A stretch of 60,000 nucleotides of DNA. Origin: Antedon mediterranea (lineage: Eukaryota > Echinodermata > Crinoidea > Comatulida > Antedonidae). The notes under the pieces were generated by a model. It did no database searches. It was not told the DNA's origin and worked only from the letters and a program-made list of their open reading frames with translations. Position 1 is the first letter of the stretch, and each line of letters starts with the position of its first letter. Positions 45,465 to 55,478 of the stretch are shown one piece after another. The translations under genes were made by a program, and so were the position numbers. The stretch lies in assembly GCF_964355755.1 (NCBI RefSeq), contig NC_092677.1, positions 6,331,001 to 6,391,000 on the forward strand, read 5' to 3'.

Positions 45465-46950
45465 AGTAAGTATTCAAATCAAGATAATCTTATTAAATGT
45501 TCATCGTCGTGACTTAGAACATTATGTATCGTGTTATTAGATATAAACCCACGCAGCATGAATTGAAACTTTGTTCATAAGATTTAATATGAAAGAAATC
45601 TGGCTCTCACGGGTAGGCCGGTCTGGTCCAATCAATAGATGAGCCAATGGCGAATGGAGCAATTCTCACCGTGTGACTTAGTAATACAATAATCAATCAT
45701 CTTAGATACGCGTGTAGGCCTACATTCAGTAGGAAATGTGTGTGCTTTAATGTAGTTCGATAAGTTAGGAGTCACACTAGTTATCTTGCATACTAATTTA
45801 ACTTGACTTTAAAGCAACATAACAAACATGTCATTTTAAAAATAATTGTTTGTATCAAGCATTATACTTAATATTAATTACTATGCTCCACAGAGGCTTC
45901 TTATAAACTAGGATAGAGTTTGAACTGTATAATAATGACTATTGCATGTCATTTTCATGTAGTACTGGTGGAATACAATAACAGGACATGTCATACGAAC
46001 ATTTTTAAAACGTTGGACGTGCTTATTAAGAATTCTAAAGATAACAATACACCACCTGTGTTGTTGATACCTATTTGTGGAACTAGACGTCGGTTCGGTT
46101 CGGTTCGGTTTCGGCAATTATTATGTTACAAAACAGTGCAATGAATATAAACTGGCAGACATTGCTCATGCACAACAATATTTAGTACTACATTTTATTT
46201 TAAAATGTTTCTAATCAGAATCGTTTATGTTGTCGAACCCAATTTAGATGGATATCTTCATTATCCAGCGGTGTTCCTCAATAGAAAAGTCCCCTGAATA
46301 TGGGTTGGCCATAAGTGTTACATAATAACCAATATTCTATTCTCCTTTATTCATTTCATGAGACGGCGTCGCCTTAGTAGAGGTTGTCGAATAGGGCGTC
46401 CCAGAGAAGGATTTATGTTGTGGTTGCTTATCTCTCCATCCACGATTGAATCATGGTCGTCGTGTTCTGTACAATCGGTAGGTCAGCGTATTGTCGAACA
46501 GATTGTGTAGATAGGTAAAACTAGATATAACTTAAATATATATACGTGTTTTATTTGATACATTAGGGCTACATACCAACTACGTTACCACCACCAGCGG
46601 TAACACTGATATAAACACCATTTGCGGCCCACATACCGCATAATGCACTAAGCGTGTTACAACACGATACATTTTCATCAATAATAATAAATATGATTAT
46701 AATAATGTTAACAATTTCACAATTTTAATTTACCTTAATTTAGATTAATTTAGTAATACAGCTATGCCTATATTCGTGACGTGTACATTATTCATCTTGT
46801 CTTTTTGAACAGGTTATCAATGCCAATTAAACCATTACCAAATTCTAAAATAAACTAAACTCTATAGAACAGAATGATAAATATAATATACAGTTTTTAG
46901 GATAATAATAACTCCAAAAAAAGTTTGACGAACCATTATAAAGGTTAGTG
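45465..46950. other. Intergenic or intronic, nothing recognised
   Basis: No supported genes; a CGGTT pentamer run lies near 46090. If the two candidate exons belong together this would be intron. Confidence 0.35.
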
Positions 46951-47014
46951 TACACTATCAAACTAGTTTGACAAACAATGTCCAAATATTGTGTCACAAA
47001 GTTTGATAGTGTAG
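46951..47014. mobile_element. Short MITE, TACACTATCAAACT ends
   Basis: TACACTATCAAACTAGTTTG at the left is mirrored by AAAGTTTGATAGTGTAGA at the right, giving a 64-bp palindromic element. A longer relative is at 48552-48720 and partial ends occur near 43160 and 56170. Confidence 0.75.
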
Positions 47015-48126
47015 ACAGAACTTGGGTTCAAAATAATATTGAATCATAATTGGCTTTTCGAAGTTTGTTTATAATCATTGAACAATATATTCCAATTATT
47101 ATTATCGTACATTATAGTAAGTAAAAATGACTTAATTTATTATGTTATAATCCGTTTAACTCTATATATATATTATTCAGTATAAAATACGCAAGTTCTT
47201 TTAGAATGTTTCCCTAGGTGAATCTTCGCACCGAAATCGAAGTCAACCATGAGGTCAGATTGGTTTTCCATTCTCGTGGTAAATTCGCCTTGTTTTAAAA
47301 AGTCATCGTTAATTCAAAGGCTACATTTTTTACCTGTGAAGATTCGTGTAACGGTAGCTAACTCTGAATTTGTCCAGAACTATAGTTAGGCCTACTCAGT
47401 TTGCACACATCTACATCTAATTTCTCCAGCTGATTATTATCTGATCAGCTAACCAGTTCACCCAGACAGTTACTAGTTTAAATCCAATTGAGCTTATGAT
47501 CTAGAATTCCCTATTTAGCCTCTAAAGCAATAGGCAGACGAATGAGCTTCGTCTGATGGCAGAACTCGACACGAATCGGCACTTAAGGGAGAAGAAAGTT
47601 ACTACCATCCACACCTGTGTGCAATTCAGCTTAGTTAGGCTGCAAGTCACGGATTCATGACGTTTAGTTGCATTTTATGCGTTAACCTTGATGCATTTAG
47701 GCCTACTTAGGAAATAGCTTGATGCATTCAAGACACGTGTTCGCCGCCTTTCACGGTGTCAGAATTCTAGAAAGATTTGTCAAATTCTTATTCTGATGTT
47801 ATTAAATCGAAATTATGGGTAAGAGTATTTAACAAATTATTAGTAACATTTAAGTTAGGACAATACATTCCAAAAAAATTATATGGCATATTAATAACAA
47901 TAACAGATCATGATAACTAACAGTTTTTTCCGCAGTTACTATTATTCTGGCAACCATCTGAATACAAAAACACATCATCGAAAATCAATAGCGTTAAGCG
48001 TAATTAAAATATTTTTTTACTATCGTTGTTATTGTTGTCACTTTTGATAGTGCCGAAACATATGTGCATTTTCTGAGCTGTTAGACAAAGGCAAGGCAAT
48101 CTAACAACATTATACTGAGCTACTAA
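47015..48126. other. Intergenic, nothing recognised
   Basis: Unique-looking DNA with two TAGGCCTA sites (47388 and 47698) and no supported gene. Confidence 0.4.
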
Positions 48127-48306
48127 TCTCAAAGGGTCTATCTGTGGCTGACACACGATCAGTTTCACGCCTCCTTAACAGAAACAAAAAAAAAGAACAT
48201 GTACATACTATTAGTATTTCTCGCAGCCAGACATAAGATCAAAGGACTGTTAGGAGTTCAATCTTCGCTAGACGAGCTCAGTATTCTGTTGTTAGATTGC
48301 CTTGGT
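48127..48306 (+). repeat. Unnamed dispersed repeat, copy 2
   Basis: Upstream half CTCAAAGGGTCTATCTGTGG with CGATCAGTTTCACG, and downstream half CTCGCAGCCAGACATAAGAT with CAAAGGACTGTTA and GTTGTTAGATTGCCTTGG. Both halves recur in the same order at 48988-49170. The downstream half recurs at 31075, and the upstream half in trehalase intron 7 (about 27078-27125). Confidence 0.7.
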
Positions 48307-48551
48307 TAGAGACCTACATACAATTGGTAGCAGAACCTTGTGTGCTTTTGACAAAGTTTACAATTTTGTTTTAGAACGCGTACGTACAATTAATGATATA
48401 CCTGAAATTTGCCCAAATAAAATCACAAGCGACATAATTAGTAATTTTTACCGTTTGCTATTGTACAAATGTCTTGCTTTGTGCGTGTCGTCATTGCTCT
48501 AGTGTCGTCGTCTTCATGGCAATTATGAGCTTATATAATGTTAAGTACCGC

Positions 48552-48720
48552 AAAGCTCTGTCTATATTATCAAACTAGTTTGACAAACAAGTGTGATGTG
48601 CCCAAATATAGTAGTGATATTCCTAAATATAGTAGTGATATGACATCATCAAATCTCCATAATATATGGGCACATCACATTTTTGTTGTCACATAAAGTT
48701 TGATAGTGTAGAGAGAGCTT
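48552..48720. mobile_element. 169-bp MITE with AAGCTCT ends
   Basis: The left end AAGCTCTGTCTATATTATC-AAACT is mirrored by AGTTTGATAGTGTAGAGAGAG-CTT. The interior pairs GTGATGTGCCC with GGGCACATCAC and contains a short direct repeat TAAATATAGTAGTGATAT. It is a longer member of the family at 46951. Confidence 0.75.
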
Positions 48721-48987
48721 AAGTCTTGCCGTGGCTCGGTCATATCCAGTCCTTGTCATTGTGCGATAACAACATCTTTGAGTATTCAGTTTGATTATTT
48801 TCAATACTATAGACCTAAATCAATAGTTTATATAATATTCGTGATAAAACCTATTATGAGAATAACAACTCCATTGCCGTTTCAGTTCTTTAAAGTGAGC
48901 AAATCCGATTTTTTTTTGCTATTATGAATCAAGACATCATTATAATTGCTTTGGCAAGATTACAAGGAAACTAGGACGAAGACTCAG

Positions 48988-49170
48988 GATATCAAAGGGT
49001 TTAACTGTGGCTGGGACAAGATTAGTTCCACGTCCTTTATAAAAGACACCGCGGAGAGTTTACGTAGTACAGTTCGTATTTTTCGCAGTCAGACATAAAA
49101 TCAAAGGACTGTTACGATATTCTATCTTGACAAGGCGTACTCAGTGTCCTGTTAGATTGCCTTGCTATGA
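48988..49170 (+). repeat. Unnamed dispersed repeat, copy 3
   Basis: Same two-part structure as copy 2: TATCAAAGGGTTTAACTGTGG, then TCGCAGTCAGACATAAAATC, CAAAGGACTGTTACGA, and GTCCTGTTAGATTGCCTTG. About 860 bp from copy 2 in the same orientation. Confidence 0.7.
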
Positions 49171-49210
49171 CAAACTGTAACCCTCTGTGTTTAGTACACA
49201 AAAAGGGAAC

Positions 49211-49538
49211 GAGTGAGTCAGTGGCTGAGCGGTTAAGGCAGGGGCGCCGTTTATGCAGCAGCTAAAGAGCCAACAATATCGGCATGGGTTCGAGGCCTAG
49301 TTCTGGATCAACAACCATCAACAATTCAGATAAGGACTATAAACCGAGGTCCAGTGTGCCAGTGTTCACTTTAAAGGACCCAATTCATTATTCGAGACAA
49401 GTAGGGGATTACCCTGAGAACTGGTTCAAAAAATGTTCTGGGGATTACCACCTACTGTATATCCGAGGACAGTGATTCATTGATTCATGGTAATTCTTGG
49501 CCACATGTGCCTCTAAATACATAAATAAAATAAAAAAC
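49211..49538 (+). mobile_element. tRNA-derived SINE (second family)
   Basis: The head GTCAGTGGCTGAGCGGTTAA is a strong Pol III A box of the Ser/Leu-tRNA type and GGGTTCGAGGCC is a B box at tRNA spacing. The acceptor-like half is not a tRNA. The body includes AAACCGAGGTCCAGTGTGCC and GGTTCAAAAAATGTTCTGGG, and the 3' end is an AAATAAAATAAAAAA tail. Intact head and tail indicate a nearly full-length copy. Confidence 0.75.
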
Positions 49539-49730
49539 ATTACCGAGTACGTACACTGTAGCATCTTAGAAAACATTAGCCAATATAGCATACATTGAAT
49601 CGGATCTTTTTTAGGCCTACGTCACCGAATAAAAGTAAACAACTTCCGATTCGAATAAACTCACCAAATGAACAGGTTTTACGGTCTCTATAAATAAACA
49701 ACAATAATTGTATAATATTTTCTTTTTTAG

Positions 49731-49789
49731 ATTTAGGAATAATGAGAAAAGAAAAGAATCTGAAGACAATGTGCGTCTCATTGTAAAAG
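49731..49789 (+). other. Candidate small exon, unrecognised gene
   Basis: 59 bp between a textbook acceptor (TTTTCTTTTTTAG) and a textbook donor (AAAAG|GTAAGT), open in the frame FRNNEKRKESEDNVRLIVK. Its incoming phase fits the candidate exon ending at 45464. A further acceptor near 49932 would add about 11 codons to a stop at 49970, just before the GPCR 3' end. Evidence is splice-site quality and phase only. Confidence 0.25.
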
Positions 49790-49973
49790 GTAAGTTTCAT
49801 CATAGTTTATCAAATTTTGCGCAATTGCAATTCAACTGATCTCACCGCAGCAGATGCGATGGCGCATTCTTCATAATTCGTACTCTTTGTTTAACTCTGT
49901 TGCGGACGGTCTGTGTGTATTTTAATTCGCAGACATTGTATTATATTTAGTTTCTTTTCATTGTGTATGAGCT

Positions 49974-51104
49974 TCAGGCTTTATCGACTTCGGTTGATTC
50001 CATAGATTCTATACCAGTGTGCTTATTTACATGTTTCATACGAAATGTTTGACTGACAAACCGATATTCACTGCCGCTTTCATCAATCCGAGTACCTCGA
50101 AGAAACTCAAGTAACAGATAACGCTTAAAATGTCTGCGAAATGTTAGACTGGTGAATCCCAACGCAATAGGATTTGCACAGCAGTTGATATAGACAAGCA
50201 AAGGACCAAACTCTTGGACAGCATTGTTATTCAGAACAAACACACGAGCAGAGTCAATACTTCTCATTATATTAAACACCATCTCTGGCAACCAGCAAAG
50301 AGCAAACATGATTGCAATCACAAGAACGGCGATCGCCAGTCGTTTACGTGTTTTTGTCTGCTGGCTACGACTGGTCGTTCTTGACGACAAACGGCGAACA
50401 TTTTTCAGGCTAGCTATCAATTTCCGCGCCATCATGGAATATGACGTCCCGATAATCAAAACTGGGATACAGTAAAGCAACGCCACGCGTAAACTTTCGT
50501 AGATGATACTACTCATCGCCGATGGTGGCATTCGATCACATATGTAACTGTCTGCATGGATTTCAAAATCTTCCTCGGTCAAATAACTTGTGTTAATGAC
50601 GTCAAACAGGTGATAATACTCTGCAAACTGCACGATTGGTATTGCAAAACTGATCCCGAGCAACCATATTAAAATGACAACGTAGACGTAGAATTTTAGC
50701 AGTGAACTGACAAGTCGTCCCGTCGTACTAGTGATGACCACGTAACGATCGAGGCTTAGAACTGTCAAAGTAAGAGCGCTGACACTTTGTGATATTACTT
50801 GACAAGATTCCGAAGCTATACACATGAACATAGATGAATGCGACAACGCGTTTTCATGTCCGTGAATAGTTTTGGAAAACTGGTTCGGGAGCCAGAATAC
50901 TATAATCAGTAAGTCACCAACGGCTAAGTTCGTTAGTAAGACATTTGGAGCCGTTCTCATTGACGCGTTTAGCAGCACAGTGAGTAATATTAACACATTG
51001 CCAATTAATCCAACGATAGCTATTACCACAAACGTACACGTCATCAACACAATATAATGTGCACTGTTTTCATCATCATAATCAAAATCCTCTTCATCAT
51101 CCAT
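49974..51104 (-). CDS. Rhodopsin-class GPCR, peptide-receptor type
   Basis: A 376-residue, single-exon receptor with a short, very acidic N-terminus and seven hydrophobic segments. Landmarks: GN36V in TM1, LAVGD64L in TM2, Cys95 at the top of TM3, D119-R-Y121 after TM3, Trp147 in TM4, Cys189 in extracellular loop 2 (expected disulfide with Cys95), CWLP at 270-273 in TM6, and NPIAL at 311-315 in TM7 in place of NPxxY. NPxAL and the C-W-L-P context are seen in the endothelin, bombesin and CCHamide-type receptors, which makes a neuropeptide ligand likely; the ligand itself cannot be named. Loop 2 has an N-glycosylation site (N171-T-S). A basic, Ser/Thr-rich loop 3 precedes TM6. The C-tail lacks an obvious palmitoylation cysteine. 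The start codon is preceded by AAAAATATACAAAA, a favourable context. Confidence 0.93.
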   Translation of the reverse strand: MDDEEDFDYDDENSAHYIVLMTCTFVVIAIVGLIGNVLILLTVLLNASMRTAPNVLLTNLAVGDLLIIVFWLPNQFSKTIHGHENALSHSSMFMCIASESCQVISQSVSALTLTVLSLDRYVVITSTTGRLVSSLLKFYVYVVILIWLLGISFAIPIVQFAEYYHLFDVINTSYLTEEDFEIHADSYICDRMPPSAMSSIIYESLRVALLYCIPVLIIGTSYSMMARKLIASLKNVRRLSSRTTSRSQQTKTRKRLAIAVLVIAIMFALCWLPEMVFNIMRSIDSARVFVLNNNAVQEFGPLLVYINCCANPIALGFTSLTFRRHFKRYLLLEFLRGTRIDESGSEYRFVSQTFRMKHVNKHTGIESMESTEVDKA

Positions 51105-54100
51105 TTTTGTATATTTTTAGAAGAGGTAGGCCTATACACACTTTGCGCTATGAGTTATAGTTTTCGACAAACATGACGACATCTCCATTCACATCTTCGT
51201 GTCCGTTTAAATGGAATCTGAAAGATAAAAGTGTATTCTTAAACCAATGGAATTCTGTTTAAAAAAAATCCGTTCTTTTTATGTTTGTACTTAAATTAGT
51301 CAATCTTTGGTGAACGTCCTATCTTAAAACATACAAACAAGCCATATAACCTCACATTTTTAACGGATTGATTATTTCTCTTTCATCTTGGTTCAATAAC
51401 GCATGCAAACGTATATTTTATATAAAAAATAAATTGTTTAGAACCCGTGGCTACCCCTTAAACTGTATGATAACGACAATGTATTCTCAATATGAATTCT
51501 ATTCAATCTGATAACATAAGTTTACTTAAATGGAAACTGAACAACAATAAACTGTTGCTAGAGGTGAAACTATGCATTAAAAATGTCACAAGTACACAAA
51601 TACGATTTATGTCCAAGTTTAATAGCAATACTTAATTATATCTAAATGACAAATACAAATTGAAGTTTATGAGTTTGTATTTGACCAACAGAAAACACAT
51701 ACGTTAATTACAGCCGCGTTTATATTCATTTACTGTGGTCCCCTTTAAAACGTCACCTATAAATCTGAGGCCCTATTAAGAGCGACAACCTTGTCTCGTG
51801 CGTCATTATTACCTACGCTTAGGAGGAGGTTATAATTTTGTCTGAGATTTGAGTGCGTGGGTGTGTTTGTTAGCAGGATAATCGTCAAAACTAAAAGATG
51901 AATCTTTAACAAATTTAATCCAATTTTGGAGACAACCCAGCCAGACCAAGATCCCATTTCTGGACCACTTATTATTACACTTAGGCCGATGCAACAAGCA
52001 TCACATTTAAACCACTGATAGATATGTGGTCACGGACGACTCCATGCCACTCTTTATCACGATTCTTGATCCTTTTTCTCGATTAACCCCTGGTGGAAAC
52101 TGCAACTAGTCTCAGATTCTCTTGTTTTATTTATTATCACCATTAACAACATGTAGGCCTACTGCAATATTGACGCGGTAGTAGTAGTCGCATATTGTTT
52201 GATGTTATTTTGATTAGATTGGTTAACTAATATCACGTGTCACTGATTATTAGTTCTAATCTACATGTAAAGTTTTATTTTAAATTTATAAAGTTGTATA
52301 TTCAGTTTTACTGTATAGACTCTTGTTTGTACCCTGACTCTTTTTACTCACTCGATTCTACACGCCAAGGTGTATAACTACTATCTGATTGGTTAATCTC
52401 GTACCACGTGCCGTTAGTTCTACTGCATGTTAATAGTTCTATTTAATTTCGTTCTATTTAATGGTCTATTGTACGTTTAGCTTTTTATAAATAATTTTAG
52501 AATGTTTATTGTGCGGAAAGGCAGTTGCTCGTTCAACCAGCTAGCTCTGTTCCAATTCAAGCGCAGCAAGGAAACGTAACCATGCCGGCAGGTGCTTGTA
52601 ACTCAAAGTTTGAATGACCAAGCATTCCGTCTGCCTTTAAAATTAGATGGTATGATAGGGGACGGTAGGAGAGAGGATACTATAATTCATACAAATTATT
52701 ATTATATAGTATAGTATTTGCACAAAGACCATATTAATAGGCCTATATTTATATATTTTTATCGGAACTATCTTTCGTCGATTTAAAGTTCGGTCCTACA
52801 TAACTTTTCAACAACAAAAAATGATAAGCATAAGTTTTCCAACTTAGTTGTAATTAACTAAAAAATGTTATGTAGGCCTATCATATAGCGTGATTTCACT
52901 AACGCAGAAACCGTTCAAACACGCTCCATCATGCCCACATGTACAGGGTCTGCGGACTAGTCAGGAGGGGATGACCGCCGTTGCTATGTGTCTCGAAATA
53001 ACCGTTACGCTTGTTAATTTTGTCCCTTTCGTTTACCGTCCCGATGCCAAAGTTCCCTATTAATTCAAGATGGAACAGCAACGTATCTAATTTGACCAAT
53101 CACGACGTTATATATCCATCGGGTTGTGATTACCTGTATTGCGCTTCCTCCTTCCGTCATTGCGTTTCGTCCTTGGAACCAAGCTTATCTCTATTCTTAC
53201 AATCCGGCTTTTTGTATTATAATTATGTAATCAATATTCGCACGTACGTGCAAACATATTGTAGGGAAACGCCAAACCTGGTTATTCGGCTGGTAATATT
53301 ATCAATTTATGTCTCATAAATATGTATACAATACGGCATTTTCTTTAATACCGCGATTGAATTAAATTATGTATTTGAGACTAAAGTGAATTTAGCGATG
53401 GTGATTGTTCCAGAGTAAATAGTATCTGAAACACTAATGAACGCGATTAATTCAGTTTTGCTGTATCTTTACATTTATGTTTGGCAAATATACGGTATTA
53501 CTTATATATATATATCATACAATACAGTATAATTTTAAAAAGTAGTAACAAAGCGTGCGGTTTAAAATAACATTAATTATTATTATTATAGCAATAATGT
53601 TTAGTATTACAGCATAATGATAATATTATTGTTACATTAATATAATACCATAGTCGTGCTGCTGTAGTACCGGTAGTATTTTGGAGTTATAGCACATAAC
53701 TATAACATCGATAGTAGAACCCTAACACATTAAATCAATACAAAATGTCTCTTAATATTAATTTATCTCGTAAGCCTTGGGCTTCTTATCAGCGTGCAAC
53801 GTTAGTAAAAAAAATGAGGAATCACGACGCGATAAGTGAGTTAATTGGGTTAAATTATAACATGCGTTAACTGAAGAAATTCTAAATGTTCAAATGCGTT
53901 ATAACAGATTGGTAAATGCTATTATGGATCGAGTTGACGCGTCAACATGTGGCAACTTATCTATATGGAAACGCATCATCATATAAAAATTCGATCCATG
54001 TTTGACGTCATTATAATATTCAAGGTAATATTTTATCATGTAAAAGAGAAGACGAAACCTTATCTTTAAAAGAAACTGACAACAGAAGCTTTTATAATCA

Positions 54101-54220
54101 TTGTATATTCTCGATTTGAATACACAATACAGAATTAGGCCTAAATATTATATGAACGATTTTAAGTTGCGAATATACATTTCCTGGGCTCCGAGAGACA
54201 CTTCAATCGTGCCCCCTTAA
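51105..54220. other. Intergenic upstream of the GPCR
   Basis: Should contain the receptor promoter and possibly a 5' exon, but no defined element can be assigned. The 102-residue frame at 53011-53319 has no recognisable features. TAGGCCTA sites occur at about 51127, 52154, 52738, 52874 and 54136. Confidence 0.4.
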
Positions 54221-54720
54221 TAAGGGTTTCCCACTAGAACGTAACGCAAGGACGTAAACGCAACGCAAGCGTTTTAAGCAATGACAAGCGAAGTTATAGA
54301 CAGTTAGTAATCACAAGCGAATAAGCCATCGCTTGTAATTGGTCAATTCACTTGCGTTGCGTTACGTCCTTGTGTTGCGTCGCTAATGTAAGGGCGTGTG
54401 GCGCAGTGTGTTGGACGTTGGACTACCGATCGTCAGACCTAGGTTCGAATCCAACTCTCGCCGCATTGCTTGTATCCGTAGGCAAGATACTTTACTTACG
54501 TTGCCTCTCTCCATCCAGGTGTATAAATGGGTACCCAGTTAGATCTAGACACAACTTTGCGCTGGTTACCGGCTGCATTATGGGATTATGTTTCCATACG
54601 TGTTTGATCCCAAAAAATACTGGGGTAATAATGCTTGTAAAGCGCCTTTGAGCATGATTACTCATGAAAAGGGCGCTATATAAATGTGGTATTATTATTA
54701 TTAGTGGGAACCACGCTTTA
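54221..54720. mobile_element. MITE split by a SINE
   Basis: The same element as 54801-54972: left part GGTTTCCCACTAGAACGTAA...CTTGTGTTGCGTCGCTA up to about 54388, then a SINE, then the last 17 bp (AGTGGGAACCACGCTTTAA) from about 54702. The order of events is therefore MITE first, SINE second. Confidence 0.85.
54391..54703 (+). mobile_element. tRNA-derived SINE with (ATT)n tail
   Basis: Head with TGGCGCAGTGTGTTGGA (A box) and GGTTCGAATCC (perfect B box). The body contains CAAGATACTTTACTTACG, GTGTATAAATGGGTACCC and CTGCATTATGGGATTATG. The 3' end GGGCGCTATATAAATGTGG runs into (ATT)n. It is inserted in a MITE. An older copy of the body is at 39635-39890. Confidence 0.88.
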
Positions 54721-54800
54721 ATAAGGGTTTCCCATAAGTTTTACTGTAGTATAATGATGTCTTGTTCTAAAAATACAAACTCGTAGACATTATGTCTTAA

Positions 54801-54972
54801 GCTTGGTTCCCACTAGAACGTAACGCAAGGACGTAAACGCAACGCAAGCGTTTTAACCAATGACAAGCGAAGTTATAGACAGTTAGCAATCACAAGCGAA
54901 TAAGCCATCGCTTGTGATTGGTCAATTCACTTGCGTTACGTCCTTGCGTTGCGTCGCTAGTGAGAACCACGC
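54801..54972. mobile_element. 172-bp palindromic MITE, TTAA target site
   Basis: The ends GCTTGGTTCCCACTAGAACG and CTAGTGAGAACCACGC are inverted, and GACGTAAACGCAACGCAAG pairs with CTTGCGTTACGTCC. The interior pairs through AATCACAAGCGAATAAGCC and its complement. TTAA flanks both sides (54797-54800 and 54973-54976), as in piggyBac- or Kolobok-type insertions. Confidence 0.8.
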
Positions 54973-55369
54973 TTAAAGGCATCCAGAAGAATACGCCGTA
55001 CTTCCGTCACAAACATTCATACCTGAAATAAAGTTTTTCTTAATACAGTTTTTTTTGCTATTCTTTATCATCCGGTGACGTGTATAGTTCAATCTAGTGG
55101 CCCATATAATGTTTCAGAATCATAGCGATTTATAAAAGTCAAAATTCAACATTTCAAGTAGCCAATGACATTTCGCAAGAGTACGGAGGATAGTCAATCG
55201 TTTATTCTTATTCTCTATTATTATGTATTTATTATATTATATTATTATATTTTGCAATAAAATATTGATCACAAAGGTCACACAAAACCCACAGGACTAC
55301 AAAGAACATATTAAAACGTTACGAAGAAATATAAAAGTATAGTTCTTCTTAGTTGTAACGAATGATTAA

Positions 55370-55478
55370 GACGCGCGAATCGACAGCGTAAGCTTATACG
55401 CATGTGCTAAGAGGGATTTGGGAGATAGAAACATGAACACGCATGCGTATAAGCTAACGCTTTTCATTCGCGCGAACA
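55370..55478. mobile_element. Palindromic MITE with CGCGCGAAT ends
   Basis: GCGCGAATCGACAGCGTAAG and CTTATACGCATG on the left are mirrored by CATGCGTATAAGCTAACGC and TTCATTCGCGCGA on the right around a short loop. A partial relative (TACGCATAAGCTTACGCTTT) is at about 58953. Confidence 0.75.

Noticed and set aside
47225-47350. Possible inverted repeat around GAATCTTCGCAC and GTGAAGATTCG
   Set aside because: Pairing is short and imperfect, no flanking duplication and no second copy seen.
49211-49300. Possible tRNA-Ser/Leu gene
   Set aside because: A and B boxes are good, but the acceptor and variable arms do not pair and the sequence continues into a SINE body with an A-rich tail.
54391-54465. 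Possible tRNA gene with perfect B box
   Set aside because: Part of a 313-bp SINE with an (ATT)n tail inserted in a MITE; a headless copy occurs at 39635.
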